A stretch of 64,000 nucleotides of DNA from Syntrophothermus lipocalidus DSM 12680 (GTDB lineage Bacteria; Bacillota; Syntrophomonadia; Syntrophomonadales; Syntrophothermaceae): the NCBI RefSeq assembly GCF_000092405.1, contig NC_014220.1, positions 1,116,001 through 1,180,000 on the forward strand. Direction: 5' to 3'. The notes beneath the pieces are model-generated. The model saw only the letters and a program-made list of their open reading frames with translations, was not told where the DNA came from and did no database searches. This document shows, one piece after another, positions 42,103 to 51,800 of this stretch (its first letter is position 1; each line of letters opens with the position of its first letter). Made by a program: the position numbers and the translations under genes.

Positions 42103-44024
42103 TGGGCCTCACCTCCGTCAAGTCCGTTTTCACCTACCTGTTCCCCTGCAAACTGGGCCAGAATCAGGGTTTTGGTTACGGCACCGTTTTGCTCGACAGG
42201 TACTGTCTTGACTTTCATTTGTAACTCAGTACCATCCTTCTTTTTCAAGACCAAAACATACTCACCTTCTGTCCCTGTCGCCAGGCGTCGTGCCAGTTCC
42301 TCTTTGGGAGCAGAGACCTGCTTTTCGGCAAGCAAAGAGGAAACACCCTTTTCTAAGAGTTCCCCGTGATCGTATCCTAGCTTTTCTTCGAAGGCGCGGT
42401 TGGCTAAGGCTATCACTCCTTGAGTATTACACATCCCAACAGGTAAACCAATACTGTTCAAGATGAAAGTTAGCTGCTCCACTTCTCCTCGTAAAGCCGC
42501 TTCCTTTTGTTCTTGGATTTTGCGCTGGGCAGTTATTTCTCTTAAACTTTCTACCGCGCCGATCATGCTTCCACTGTTATTTCGTAGAGGAGCTGCGGTT
42601 CCCCACAAGTACTGGGCTTTCCCTTTGAGTTTGGGGACATCAAACTCAGAAATAAGGTTGTAATTCTCATATTGAAATATCTTGTAATACTTTGCTACTT
42701 CCTCCGGATTAAGGACCACATCCACCATAAGTGGTCGTTTGATGCCGTAGAACGGGATCCCATACTCGTAATCACCCTTGCCCAGCATTTCCTCGGCTTT
42801 AACCCCGGTCATTTCTTCCATTGCTTTGTTCCATATAACCACCTTACCTTCGTGGTTAATAGCGAGAACTGCATCGGGGAACTGATCAAGTATGATTCGC
42901 GCGCTGTATTCTGATTCTGCCAAGGCCGCTTCGGTAAGTTTGCGCTGGGTGATGTCACGCGCTATTCCTTGAATAGCTACAGGTTTCCCCATTTTATACA
43001 CCGGCCACGCACTTATCTCGAGAACTACCCGTTCCTGGTATTTAGTGCTAATTTCTAGTTCATAGGTGTTCTCCTTTTGCCTGGTCTTTTTACGATAAAT
43101 CATGGAACGCAAAAGCTGGGAGTAATCGTGTACGACCAGTTGTTCGATGTTCATCTTGAGTAACTCGTCACGCCAGTACCCTGTAATCTTTTCTGCTGCT
43201 CGGTTAACGAAGAGAAAATTGCCCTCCAAATCATGAGCAAAAATCATGTCTCGGGCGTTATCGAAGAGATTCCGGTAACGCTCATCACTCTCTTTCAATG
43301 CTGCTTTCAGCTGGCGTGCCTCGGTTACGTCCTGGATAACAGTAAGTATTCGTTCGTCGCTTCCCATAGAGATGCGGCTCGGTTTAACCTTGATCCAGAA
43401 CGTCCTGCCCCCTTTATCTTTGGCTTCCCACTCAAACGGACTGACCTGTGAATAAAAGGCCCTCTTTATAAGCTGGGCAAACTCCTCTTTGGTGTAAGGG
43501 ACTTGCCCGCTCACCAGATCAGTGATATTCATTCCCAACAATTGTTCACGTCGGTAAACAAACATTTCCGATGCCTTGTCGTTGGCCAATATGATTTCTC
43601 CAGTATAGGCGTCATGAATGAGCAAAGCGTCATTAACTGCTTCGAGCAAGGCTCGAAAATCTCCGCTTTCACGGGTCTGCAATCTGTGAATCCGTTCGTC
43701 CTCGGTAACATCCTGAAATATCGAAACCAAACCCCAAGAAGTTCCGTACACTCTTTCCCTGAAATAACGGTAACCGTACGAAGTGGTTATCTGTTTGATT
43801 TCTCCAGTGGCTAGCACTTCTAAATAAGTGTTGTGACAAGGGGTATCTCTCAACCCGGGGACAGCATCAAAAAGGTTACTTCCTTCCAATTCCCCAACCG
43901 GTAATTCGACCAAATCGGCATACGCTTGGTTGCAATAAACAACCTGAAAGTTCTTCCTCAAAGCTAAGACCGGTTCAGCTATGCCGTCCAGCATGTTTTT
44001 GAACCCGAATTTTGTTTGCGGCAT
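42099..44024 (-). CDS. Five-PAS-domain protein without output domain
   Basis: A 641-residue cytoplasmic protein made of five consecutive PAS domains, roughly 9-115, 124-240, 248-365, 372-505 and 515-625. Each has the S-box ending or an equivalent (SIFQDVTEDERIH, VIQDVTEARQLK, GIARDITQRKL, SLREITAQRKI). No kinase, GGDEF, EAL, HTH or sigma-54 domain follows; the protein ends 20 residues after the fifth PAS. GGGGGG precedes the ATG at 44024, and the frame is open to 44108. Overlap with the AAA gene means the sensor and ATPase are made together, so the PAS protein may signal by contact to the AAA-VWA pair. Confidence 0.88.
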   Translation of the reverse strand: MPQTKFGFKNMLDGIAEPVLALRKNFQVVYCNQAYADLVELPVGELEGSNLFDAVPGLRDTPCHNTYLEVLATGEIKQITTSYGYRYFRERVYGTSWGLVSIFQDVTEDERIHRLQTRESGDFRALLEAVNDALLIHDAYTGEIILANDKASEMFVYRREQLLGMNITDLVSGQVPYTKEEFAQLIKRAFYSQVSPFEWEAKDKGGRTFWIKVKPSRISMGSDERILTVIQDVTEARQLKAALKESDERYRNLFDNARDMIFAHDLEGNFLFVNRAAEKITGYWRDELLKMNIEQLVVHDYSQLLRSMIYRKKTRQKENTYELEISTKYQERVVLEISAWPVYKMGKPVAIQGIARDITQRKLTEAALAESEYSARIILDQFPDAVLAINHEGKVVIWNKAMEEMTGVKAEEMLGKGDYEYGIPFYGIKRPLMVDVVLNPEEVAKYYKIFQYENYNLISEFDVPKLKGKAQYLWGTAAPLRNNSGSMIGAVESLREITAQRKIQEQKEAALRGEVEQLTFILNSIGLPVGMCNTQGVIALANRAFEEKLGYDHGELLEKGVSSLLAEKQVSAPKEELARRLATGTEGEYVLVLKKKDGTELQMKVKTVPVEQNGAVTKTLILAQFAGEQVGENGLDGGEAQ

Positions 44025-44412
44025 GTTCCGTCCCCCCTTACTCTTAGTATTAGTGACAACATTCACTAACCTGGTTCCATTAAACCCTTTTGCGCTTCCA
44101 GCGAACAAACGTTCTACAACGCACTTCCTTTCTTTCGTTTATGTAGATATACCGCCTATGTGTTTTATGTATGTACAAAGGCCCCGCCTAGGCATATGTA
44201 TATGTAAATAAGGAGCTCGGGGAGCTCGATGCCCGATGAAAGAAACAGCCGGGCATGTATGCGGTTGAACATGACCGGCTGCTTTGTCTCGTGGTTGGGG
44301 CAACCAACCGAGTCGATGGTGAATGGTCTTAATTTTTTGGATATCTCTAATTGCTCGTGTCCAGTGAAAACCATAATTTACACTTCTTTCTGAAGCAAAG
44401 CTAAAAACCCAC
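44025..44412. other. Intergenic region upstream of PAS gene
   Basis: About 390 bases. It contains an imperfect hairpin around 44247-44285 (ACAGCCGGGCATG and CATGACCGGCTGC on the plus strand) and one copy of the 25-nt sequence described at 44363-44387. Open minus-strand frames across it lack ribosome binding sites. It probably contains the promoter of the PAS-AAA-VWA unit, but I could not fix it. Confidence 0.4.
44363..44387. repeat. 25-nt direct repeat, copy 1
   Basis: AGTGAAAACCATAATTTACA followed by CTTCT. It matches 45194-45218 at 23 of 25 positions in the same orientation. The ends AGTG and CACT are mutually inverted, so each copy is weakly palindromic. Confidence 0.65.
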
Positions 44413-44778
44413 TCAGTACTCGTAAATCTCCCGCAGGCGTTCCCTTTCAGCAAGACGCGTTTTCTCTTGAGCATCGCGTTTCTTGGGAATCTGAGCACTG
44501 ACGGGATGCGCCTCTTCGACTTCGGGTTCGGGAACCGGCAGGGGTACAACCGTGGCAGTTTCTGCATTCCTTTTCTGATACCACTGATAGGCTTCCTTGT
44601 ATAATTCCCTATCTCTCGCCCGCACCCGTGATAGGTACGCCCGCCTTTTACGCTGCCTTTCTCGAGCGGCGGCCTCAATCTGCAAAGTGACTAGGTAAAT
44701 GATGAAGCCCAAGATTACCTTGGCTACCAGATACATCATAGCCACCAGCAGAAATATGACCTGAAACTTGGTCATCAT
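44413..44778 (-). CDS. Single-pass membrane protein with charged cytoplasmic tail
   Basis: A 121-residue protein. Residues 5-35 form one hydrophobic helix; the rest is strongly charged, beginning with an Arg-rich stretch (ARERQRKRRAYLSRVRARDR) and then a Pro/Glu segment and a helical end. GGGGGGG lies before the ATG pair at 44778. No family is recognised. It lies upstream of the PAS-AAA-VWA unit on the same strand, with nearly 400 bp between, and has its own promoter, so a functional link is only possible. Confidence 0.65.
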   Translation of the reverse strand: MMTKFQVIFLLVAMMYLVAKVILGFIIYLVTLQIEAAARERQRKRRAYLSRVRARDRELYKEAYQWYQKRNAETATVVPLPVPEPEVEEAHPVSAQIPKKRDAQEKTRLAERERLREIYEY

Positions 44779-44962
44779 TTGTCCCCCCCACTGCAACCCA
44801 TTCACCATCGGTAGTTGGTGTGCCTGGGGATGGATTCAGTTGTAGTAACTTAGCCTCACCTCCAATGCAACTTACCCCCTGTCTAGAATATAGCACGCAA
44901 ATGCGCTAGAACCAAACCGTCCTCGAAAGGTCACCGTATTAACGGATTCGGTAGTTTCTTGT

Positions 44963-44991
44963 AGTATAGCATAGTCATTATTAAGGCGTAA
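44963..44991 (-). promoter_or_regulatory. Promoter of the small membrane-protein gene
   Basis: On the minus strand TTACGC (44986-44991) and TATACT (44963-44968) are 17 bases apart, and TGC before the -10 gives an extended element. Transcription from here would leave a leader of about 175 nt before the start codon. Confidence 0.55.
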
Positions 44992-45193
44992 TATGCCGCT
45001 TTAGTAGGATGAACTGTTGGTTAAGTGTCTTTTCCTAACAAAGTGGTGTAAAAAAAGGGGGGTAACAGGGGTTTTGTCATTTCATACAATCTTCCTTGCC
45101 TGTTAGGATTGTTACTTTGCGAACTATCCCTCACAAGCGTCCGGATAGGTCATGGGCCATTACAAGAGCAGTTTGACGTGCTAAAATTTAATT

Positions 45194-45218
45194 AGTGAAA
45201 ACCGTAATTTGCACTTCT
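45194..45218. repeat. 25-nt direct repeat, copy 2
   Basis: AGTGAAAACCGTAATTTGCA followed by CTTCT, differing from copy 1 (44363-44387) at two positions. The copies flank the small membrane-protein gene and its leader. Confidence 0.65.
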
Positions 45219-45223
45219 TAAAG

Positions 45224-45249
45224 AGGCTCAATGCAGAGCCTATTTTTTT
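45224..45249 (+). terminator. Rho-independent terminator without upstream gene
   Basis: AGGCTC-AATGCA-GAGCCT followed by ATTTTTTT on the plus strand. No plus-strand gene ends near it, so it may terminate a small RNA or a leader. Confidence 0.8.
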
Positions 45250-45329
45250 GCCCCTCTACTTTTTCCCTGCTCCACTGACTTATTCGCAATTAATGTAATA
45301 ATACCTCCTATGTGTCCCTAAGGGAAAAC

Positions 45330-45358
45330 TTGTAATTCGCCTGTATTAACTATACAAT
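45330..45358 (+). promoter_or_regulatory. Promoter of DUF523 gene
   Basis: TTGTAA (45330-45335) and TACAAT (45353-45358) with a 17-base spacer, 38 bases before the start codon of the DUF523 gene. Confidence 0.7.
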
Positions 45359-45396
45359 AAAGCATCATCGAGATCCCGATTTAGAGGTGGCGTTTT

Positions 45397-45873
45397 TTGA
45401 TACTGATCAGCGCATGTCTTTGCGGATGCAAATGCACTTACAAGGGAACGAGTCACTATCATCCAGTGTTCTACAAGTTGTATAAAGAGGGAAAAGCGGT
45501 TGTCGCTTGCCCTGAGAGACTGGGTGGATTACCGGTGCCCCGTTCGCCCGCCGAAATAGTTGGAGGGGACGGAAGCTCGGTTTTGAAAGGCTTAGCTAGG
45601 GTAATCACCAAAGAAGGCAGAGACGTGACTCCTTGTTTTCTTAGAGGAGCAAAAGAAACCCTTCGTATTGCGCGAGACGCGGGAGCCATTGTGGCCGTAT
45701 TGAAATCTCGCAGCCCATCCTGTGGGGTCGGACAGGTTTATGACGGAACATTTAGCGGTAATTTAAGGGGAGGAAATGGTGTCACTTCCGCACTGCTAAA
45801 AGAGTACGGCTTGGCAATAATGAACGACGAAGAGTTTTTGCTAAGGCAAGAGGAGATGAAAGAAGGTTTATGA
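45397..45873 (+). CDS. DUF523 family protein
   Basis: A 158-residue protein with the DUF523 signatures: ISACLCGCKCTYKG at the N-terminus, ACPERLGGLPVPRSPAEI in the middle and LKSRSPSCGVGQVYDG later. The conserved cysteines suggest redox or metal binding; the function is not established. It begins at a TTG with GAGGTGG upstream and a good promoter. Its stop overlaps the start of the next gene (ATGA), a PP-loop enzyme, so a role in sulfur transfer or thiolation is plausible but is inference from position. Confidence 0.88.
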   Translation: MILISACLCGCKCTYKGTSHYHPVFYKLYKEGKAVVACPERLGGLPVPRSPAEIVGGDGSSVLKGLARVITKEGRDVTPCFLRGAKETLRIARDAGAIVAVLKSRSPSCGVGQVYDGTFSGNLRGGNGVTSALLKEYGLAIMNDEEFLLRQEEMKEGL

Positions 45874-46850
45874 AGGCGGTGAGCTTGTTTTCCGGCGGGT
45901 TAGACTCGCAGTTAGCTGTCTGTGTCGTCAAGGAGCAAGGGATTGAGGTTGTCGGGGCACACTTTAAGACCCCCTTCTTCGGTGGTGATGAGCACGTTGC
46001 CGAGGCGGCACGAAACCTGGGGATTGAACTGCTGGTCCTAGACAGGTCGGACGAATACCTGGAAGTTCTTAAGAACCCCCGTTACGGGTATGGTAAACAC
46101 ATGAATCCCTGTACCGATTGCCATGGGTTCATGCTGAAACATACCGGGCATCTTATGGATGATATAGGGGCCAAATTCATAGTAACTGGGGAAGTGCTCG
46201 GGCAAAGACCCAAGAGCCAGAACAAGGCAGCTTTGCGTCAGGTGGAGAAGCTCTCGGGTTATGAAGGATACATCCTGAGGCCTTTATCCGCCAAGCTGCT
46301 GCCGCCAACCATTCCTGAACTCGAAGGATGGGTGGACCGGGAACGGCTTCTTGATATATGCGGGCGTTCGCGGCTGCGCCAGATGGAGCTTGCCGAGAAG
46401 TACGGTCTAAACGATTACCCGTCACCGGCCGGCGGGTGTTTGCTCACGCAAGAGAACTTTTCACGGCGGCTGCAGAAGTTTATGAATGCTTATCCCGAAG
46501 CTAAGGCAGACGACATGTATATCTTGCGCTGTGGGCGACACATCTACCTGTCGGCTAGTTCCCTACTGGTGGTAGGAAGAAATCAGGAGGAGAACAGCAG
46601 AATCCAGTCCCTGGCTAAGCCTGGCGACTACTTGCTGAAGGTTAAGGCCTATCCCGGGCCCACAGGTCTATTGAGGGTGGCTACAAGGGCTTCCCGCGAA
46701 GAACTGACTGAAGCCGCCGCGATCGTTGCTCGTTACAGTGATGCAAGAGAAGCGGGTCTAGCCTTGGTTCAGGTTCGGCAACCAATAGGATCCGAGGAGG
46801 AAATAACCGTGTCTCCCCTCGCCCCGTCAGACACTCCTGCCTCTATATGA
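45870..46850 (+). CDS. PP-loop ATP pyrophosphatase with C-terminal NFACT-R/DUF814-like domain
   Basis: A 326-residue protein. The N-terminal PP-loop is SLFSGGLDSQLA, as in ThiI and MnmA. It is followed by the NPCTDCHGFML cysteine pair and VTGEVLGQRPKSQN. After YPSPAGGCLLT the C-terminal 110 residues resemble an NFACT-R/DUF814 RNA-binding module (MYILRCGRHIYLS, VVGRNQEEN). Proteins of this layout are annotated as tRNA 4-thiouridine synthase-like; the exact modification is not known. The gene overlaps DUF523 by four bases and converges on degV. A short hairpin, CAGGGA-GAAAA-TCCCTG (46867-46883), lies after its stop. Confidence 0.82.
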   Translation: MKAVSLFSGGLDSQLAVCVVKEQGIEVVGAHFKTPFFGGDEHVAEAARNLGIELLVLDRSDEYLEVLKNPRYGYGKHMNPCTDCHGFMLKHTGHLMDDIGAKFIVTGEVLGQRPKSQNKAALRQVEKLSGYEGYILRPLSAKLLPPTIPELEGWVDRERLLDICGRSRLRQMELAEKYGLNDYPSPAGGCLLTQENFSRRLQKFMNAYPEAKADDMYILRCGRHIYLSASSLLVVGRNQEENSRIQSLAKPGDYLLKVKAYPGPTGLLRVATRASREELTEAAAIVARYSDAREAGLALVQVRQPIGSEEEITVSPLAPSDTPASI

Positions 46851-46947
46851 GGGCAGTCGCTGTTAACAGGGAGAAAATCCCTGCTGATATCCTGGCATTA
46901 GGTCATACGCAAACCACGTTGTATTCGAATTTGAAGAGAGCCTAGTA

Positions 46948-47811
46948 TTATCCCATTGGTTTTTCCTTTTTGCTTTTGCGCATATATAGAATCCCCAGGG
47001 TATAAGGCCCGCAATGGCTTGAGACCGTGCACCCGGCGTCAGTCTCTAGGATCTCTTCAAAATCAGCGTAGCGACGAACAGCTTCTTTCACCTTGTCAAC
47101 TGTGGGTTTAGGACAGAAGGAGTGCGTGATAAATATCCTGCTGTAATCGATATCCTGGTTGCCGAACAGCCTGTCCTTGACATACTTTTCAAGGCAGGAT
47201 TCAAAACTGCCCCGGTATTTCCTGCCCACCGTCATTTTTCCGTCTATGACTTCAATGCATGGCTTTATCTTAAGTACCCTGGCTCCGATGGCTTCAAGTC
47301 CAGAACAGCGCCCTCCCTTGTATAAATAATCTACGCGATCAATTACGAAACTGGTATCAACCCTGGGAATCAATTCCTCTAACCTGCGGCAGATTTCGGA
47401 CGGTTCGAGGCCTTCCTGGGCCATCAAAGCGGCTTCGTATACGATATGCCCGCTCCCGGTGGAAAGATTGCGTGAATCGATGACATAAACATTGTCGAAA
47501 TCCTGAGCCGCGATAACCGCGTTTTGATAACAAGAGGAAAAACCCGAACCGATGCAGATGTGAATGACTGCTTCATGCTTCGCCGAGAGGTCCTCAAAAA
47601 AACACACGTAATCATACACGTTGACCGCTGCAGTCTTGCACGTTTTACCTTGCTCGTCAACATACCTGAATATGTCCACAGGCTTTATGTCTACCCCGTC
47701 TCGAAACATTTCATCGCCGACAAGGATATAAAGAGGCGTTAACGTAATGTTTAGTTTTTCTAAAATCTCCGGGGAAAGATCGCAGGTGCTGTCAGCGGTT
47801 ATCTTGATCAT
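46948..47811 (-). CDS. DegV family fatty-acid-binding protein
   Basis: A 287-residue DegV (FakB-like) protein. Signatures are ITADSTCDLSPEIL, GVDIKPVDIF, GSGFSSCYQNA, VIDSRNLSTGSG and FVIDRVDYLYKGGRCS. FakB proteins present a bound fatty acid to the kinase FakA for phosphorylation and entry into phospholipid synthesis. No fakA is adjacent. GGGAGGGGA lies before the ATG at 47811; the frame extends two codons to a GTG. Confidence 0.93.
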   Translation of the reverse strand: MIKITADSTCDLSPEILEKLNITLTPLYILVGDEMFRDGVDIKPVDIFRYVDEQGKTCKTAAVNVYDYVCFFEDLSAKHEAVIHICIGSGFSSCYQNAVIAAQDFDNVYVIDSRNLSTGSGHIVYEAALMAQEGLEPSEICRRLEELIPRVDTSFVIDRVDYLYKGGRCSGLEAIGARVLKIKPCIEVIDGKMTVGRKYRGSFESCLEKYVKDRLFGNQDIDYSRIFITHSFCPKPTVDKVKEAVRRYADFEEILETDAGCTVSSHCGPYTLGILYMRKSKKEKPMG

Positions 47812-47904
47812 TTCCACTCCCCTCCCTTGACGCTTCTTCTCCTTTTATGATGATTTTATTCAGTTGCGTCTCTACAATTATGTAAAAATGGTGCGCTTAT
47901 AACA

Positions 47905-48735
47905 CTATACAAAATATGGCTGACAACCGACAAGCTCGCTGATGTTACACAGGCGAGCTTCAATTTTGTCTCGATACATCTCCGGAGAGCGCAGATATGT
48001 TTCCAGTTCCGGCAGAGCCTCGGGGAAATAACGCAGGTAGGTATTTTTTAAGCGTTGTACTACAGCAGGATATGGATTCAGGGTGTCCAGCAAAACCTCC
48101 CGGATTCCGCATTCATGAATAGTACGCAACAAACCTGTCAATGACTCTTCCCTATCCGATACTCCCGGCAGCAGCGGGGCGATAAATACCCATACCTTAA
48201 TACCGGCCCTGATCAATTCGCGGGCGGCAGCGAGGCGCAAGTGCGGCGGCGAAGCCCCGGGTTCCAATACCCGGGCTACGTTTCGATCCAAAGTAGTGAT
48301 AGTGAACCCTACCTCGCAACCTCTCATCTGCCGAAGTAGCGGAAGATCCCTTAGCACCAGGGAAGATTTGGTCAGAGTATGAACTTCAAGCAATTGATAG
48401 TCAGCCAGGATTCTCAGGCTGGACCTTGTGATTTCGTAGACGGCTTCAGCAGGTTGATAGGCGTCGGTTACTGAGCCCACTAAAACCGCACCTTCTGGTC
48501 GATTCCGGCGCCCCAATTGTTTGGCCAGAACCTCAGGGAAGTTTACTTTAACGTCCAGGAATCTGCCCCACTTCTCCAGGTGGTTAGTAAATCGGCACAT
48601 AAAGGAAGCGTAGCAATAGACGCAGGCATGGGCACAGCCCACATACGGATTAATGCAGTACTGATAGCCCGGGACGCCGGTCTTGTTTAGGGCTGACTTG
48701 CAGAGTATCTCTCGGACTGCAATATTTTGGAGCAC
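47905..48735 (-). CDS. SPL-family radical SAM protein
   Basis: A 276-residue radical SAM protein resembling the spore photoproduct lyase/Rv2578c group. The cluster motif is GCAHACVYCYA with cysteines at 34, 38 and 41. Other conserved parts are GSVTDAYQPAE, VHTLTKSSLVLRD and IAPLLPGVSD. It lacks the extra C-terminal catalytic cysteine region that I would expect of true SplB, so DNA photoproduct repair should not be assumed. GGAGG stands upstream of the ATG. It is the last core-like gene before the accessory region begins. Confidence 0.85.
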   Translation of the reverse strand: MLQNIAVREILCKSALNKTGVPGYQYCINPYVGCAHACVYCYASFMCRFTNHLEKWGRFLDVKVNFPEVLAKQLGRRNRPEGAVLVGSVTDAYQPAEAVYEITRSSLRILADYQLLEVHTLTKSSLVLRDLPLLRQMRGCEVGFTITTLDRNVARVLEPGASPPHLRLAAARELIRAGIKVWVFIAPLLPGVSDREESLTGLLRTIHECGIREVLLDTLNPYPAVVQRLKNTYLRYFPEALPELETYLRSPEMYRDKIEARLCNISELVGCQPYFV

Positions 48736-48842
48736 CTGGCCTCCTCCTTGACTGTCAATCCTATGACTTACAAGATTCTAGCCCTTTTCCACGCACGAAA
48801 CAAGTCTTTTCCCTTTCATATCTATTGCTGGTACTTACCCCT

Positions 48843-51800
48843 TTAACAGGCCCTACTATATATGCTCTGCCCTGCCCCATAGTAACTGTCGTAAATATGC
48901 TGGTACACCTGCACGCACTTCTCTTCAAATATTTTGGGGGTGTATGCTCTGGGGAGTTCGCGGTCCAGTGTATCCTGGATCGCAATCAATACCGCTGCCC
49001 GTGTCTGTTGCCGTTTTCGCCAATCAAGGACCAGCTTCTCCTTTTTCAGCGTAACTAAAAGCTCTCTGACCACCTTCTTCACCTGCGACCTGTCTTTTTC
49101 AGTCAATTGGGGTTCAGGTTTAATAAGGATATCAAACAAGGCAAGTTCTTCCTCGGTGAGCTGCTCGGCCATGCCGCGCTTTTCTTCTTCGGTGAGCTCC
49201 TTGGCGAAGGCCACCAGTCTATCGAACATCAATTCCACATTCAGGGCGCCGCTGTTGTACTCGTCAATGAGCTTCTGGAACCTCTCGGCAAAATCGATCC
49301 TGCTCTTGTTAAGACGCACGAGCTTGTTCAGTTTGGCATTGACTAAACCTTTCAGTTTTTCAACTTCCGTATGTTTCCTCGACTTTTCGAAAAACTCCCG
49401 CAGGGCTTCAAAATCAATCTCGCTCAGGTCTACCTTTGCATTGTAGCCAGCCGGGTCCTCCTGGATGATATATCCTTCACTGGCAATAGACCGGTCAAGG
49501 ACTTCCTCAATATCATCCATAATCTCGGAGATGTCAACCGGCGGGGCCAGTGCTCTGATTTTATCGGAAATACATGCGAAAAGATTCTTCTGCTTGGCAA
49601 ATTCAGAAGCTTCAGGGTCGGGCAATATAGCCTTGTAGAGTTTAACCGTATTCCCCGCCAAGGATTGAAACTGCTGCTTGGTTTGGTCATTCACCACCAA
49701 GCGCTCCACAGCATCATCCAAAAGCCCGACCATCTCAAGCCCCGATGCAGCAAGGAGTCTATCTACGTCAATGCCTTTTTCGTGGCAAAAGGCGGTTGTT
49801 TCGGTAACAGCTCTCTTAAGCTCATCGACCAGGGCTGCCTTGTCTTTTACCGGCGTATCCACTGAGCCGCCCGCTGCTGGGCTGGCGTATATGGCAAGAG
49901 CTTTTTGCAGATTGCGGAACACTCCGATGTAGTCGACTATGGTGCCGCAGGTTTTGTCCTTAAATACCCGGTTCGCCCTGGCGATAGTCTGCATCAAAGT
50001 GTGGTTCTTCATGGGCTTATCCAGATAGATGGTATTGACGGCAGGGGCATCGAAGCCTGTCAGCCACATGGAGCAGACAAACACAATCCGTAAAAGGTCA
50101 TTGGGGTCTTTGAACTTTTTGTCCAGGTCCTCGGTTACCATGCGCTTGCGGTGGGACAGGATGTCCAGGCCCTTTTTTTGAAAGTCTTCAACCTCGTTCT
50201 GGCTAGAAGAGACGACCACAGCCATATCGGTTTCCTTCATGTAGTCCAGTTTGTTTCTTATTTCTGTTATCTCTTCCAAAGGACAGGCCAGAAGTTGGCG
50301 GTTTAGCTCCTCTATGTACCCTTGCCAATACTTCCGCACCTTGTCATACATCTTGACGGCAGTATACCGGTCGATGGTCACCACCATCGCTTTGCCCATC
50401 TCGCCCCGGTTCATGAAATGCTTGACGATATCCTCGGCAATAGTTTCCAACCGGTCATCACGCGTAATGAGGTGATACTCCCTGGCAAATTCCCGTTCCA
50501 GCTTTTTTTCCTGATCTTCGCCGAGGTCGGCACTGTCGATGATGTCCTGAATGTCGTCGTTCAGGTTTTCATTAATAAGCTGTAATTCAGGAATTCGGTT
50601 TTCATAATAGAGAGGAACGGTAGCCCTGTCCTCAATGGACTGGCGGAAGTTATAAATGGAAATATAATCTCCGAACACTTCCCTGGTTTTTTCCTCGCCA
50701 GCCATAAGAGGAGTGCCCGTGAAGGCGATGAAGGAAGCGTTCGGCATAGCAGAGCGCATGTTGGCGGCAAGGGTATCATACTGGCTGCGGTGGGCTTCAT
50801 CAACCAGAACAATAATGTCGTCACGGTCGGTTATCTTCGGGTATTTGCCGTCGCTTTCGCTTTGAAACTTTTGGATGAGGGTGAATACCATGCGGTGATT
50901 CTCTGCCAAAAGGCTTTTCAAGTGCTCGCGGCTTTCAGCCTGTATTCTTTGTTCGATAACCGCGCCTGCGGCTGCAAAGTTCTTGTATATTTGGTCATCC
51001 AGTTCCGTCCGGTCAGTAACGACTACAAATGTCCAGTTGCCGTGAATTTTGCGCAGGATCTTCTGACAGAAGAAGAGCATGGAATAAGACTTACCCGAAC
51101 CCTGGGTGTGCCAGAACACCCCCAGGCGGCCTTTGTTTTCCCGCATCCTTTTCACTGCTTCGATGGCGTTGTTCACCCCGAGGTACTGGTGGTTCTTAGC
51201 GATCAATTTGACCAGTGAACCGCCGGCATCGCTGAACAGAGTGAAGTTTTCCACAATGTCCAAAAGCTTGTCCTTAGCACAGGTTCCGCGAATCATAGTT
51301 TCCAGGGAGACAACGCCTTTTTCGCCCTCGCTGTTAATCTTCTTCCATTCGGCAAAATGCTCCCATGACGCGCTCATGCTGCCGATGCGGCTCTGGCTAC
51401 CGTTGGACAGGATGATGAAACCGTTGTACCAGAAGATCTGGGGTATGGTATTTTTGTAGTCCTTTAGGTTGTTGTTATAAGCATCCTCCAGCCTTTTGGA
51501 AGCGGATTTGAGTTCGATAAAAACCAAGGGTATGCCGTTGACAAAGCCGACAAGATCGGCGCGCCGCTTGTAAATCTCACCCGTTACCCAAAGCTGTGAC
51601 GCGAGGAGAAAGTGGTTGTTTCCCGGATCGTTCCAGTCGATAATTCTCACTACGTCGTCTGTCTCTTCATCATCGGCGTTCTTGTACGCAACCTTCACTC
51701 CATCCTTGAGGAGTCTGTAAACCTCCCGGTTGGCTTGGACAGGACTCAAACTGCTGCGATCTCTGACGATTTCCTCTATAGCCAGGTTGATGGCCTCCCT

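Larger units (their letters stand above)
44779..45329. other. Intergenic region with long leader and orphan terminator
   Basis: About 550 bases upstream of the small membrane-protein gene. It holds that gene's promoter and a leader of about 170 nt with a hairpin at TAGCGCA/TGCTA. It also contains the second 25-nt repeat and a plus-strand terminator with no gene before it. No coding frame is convincing and I could not match the leader to a known riboswitch. Confidence 0.45.

Noticed and set aside
45870-46850. LarE, the sulfur-sacrificing enzyme for the LarA cofactor
   Set aside because: It is a PP-loop protein, but its C-terminal NFACT-R-like domain and motifs match ThiI-like enzymes, not LarE.
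47905-48735. Spore photoproduct lyase SplB
   Set aside because: The size and N-terminal motif place it in the broader SPL-like radical SAM group; the catalytic C-terminal part of SplB is not evident.
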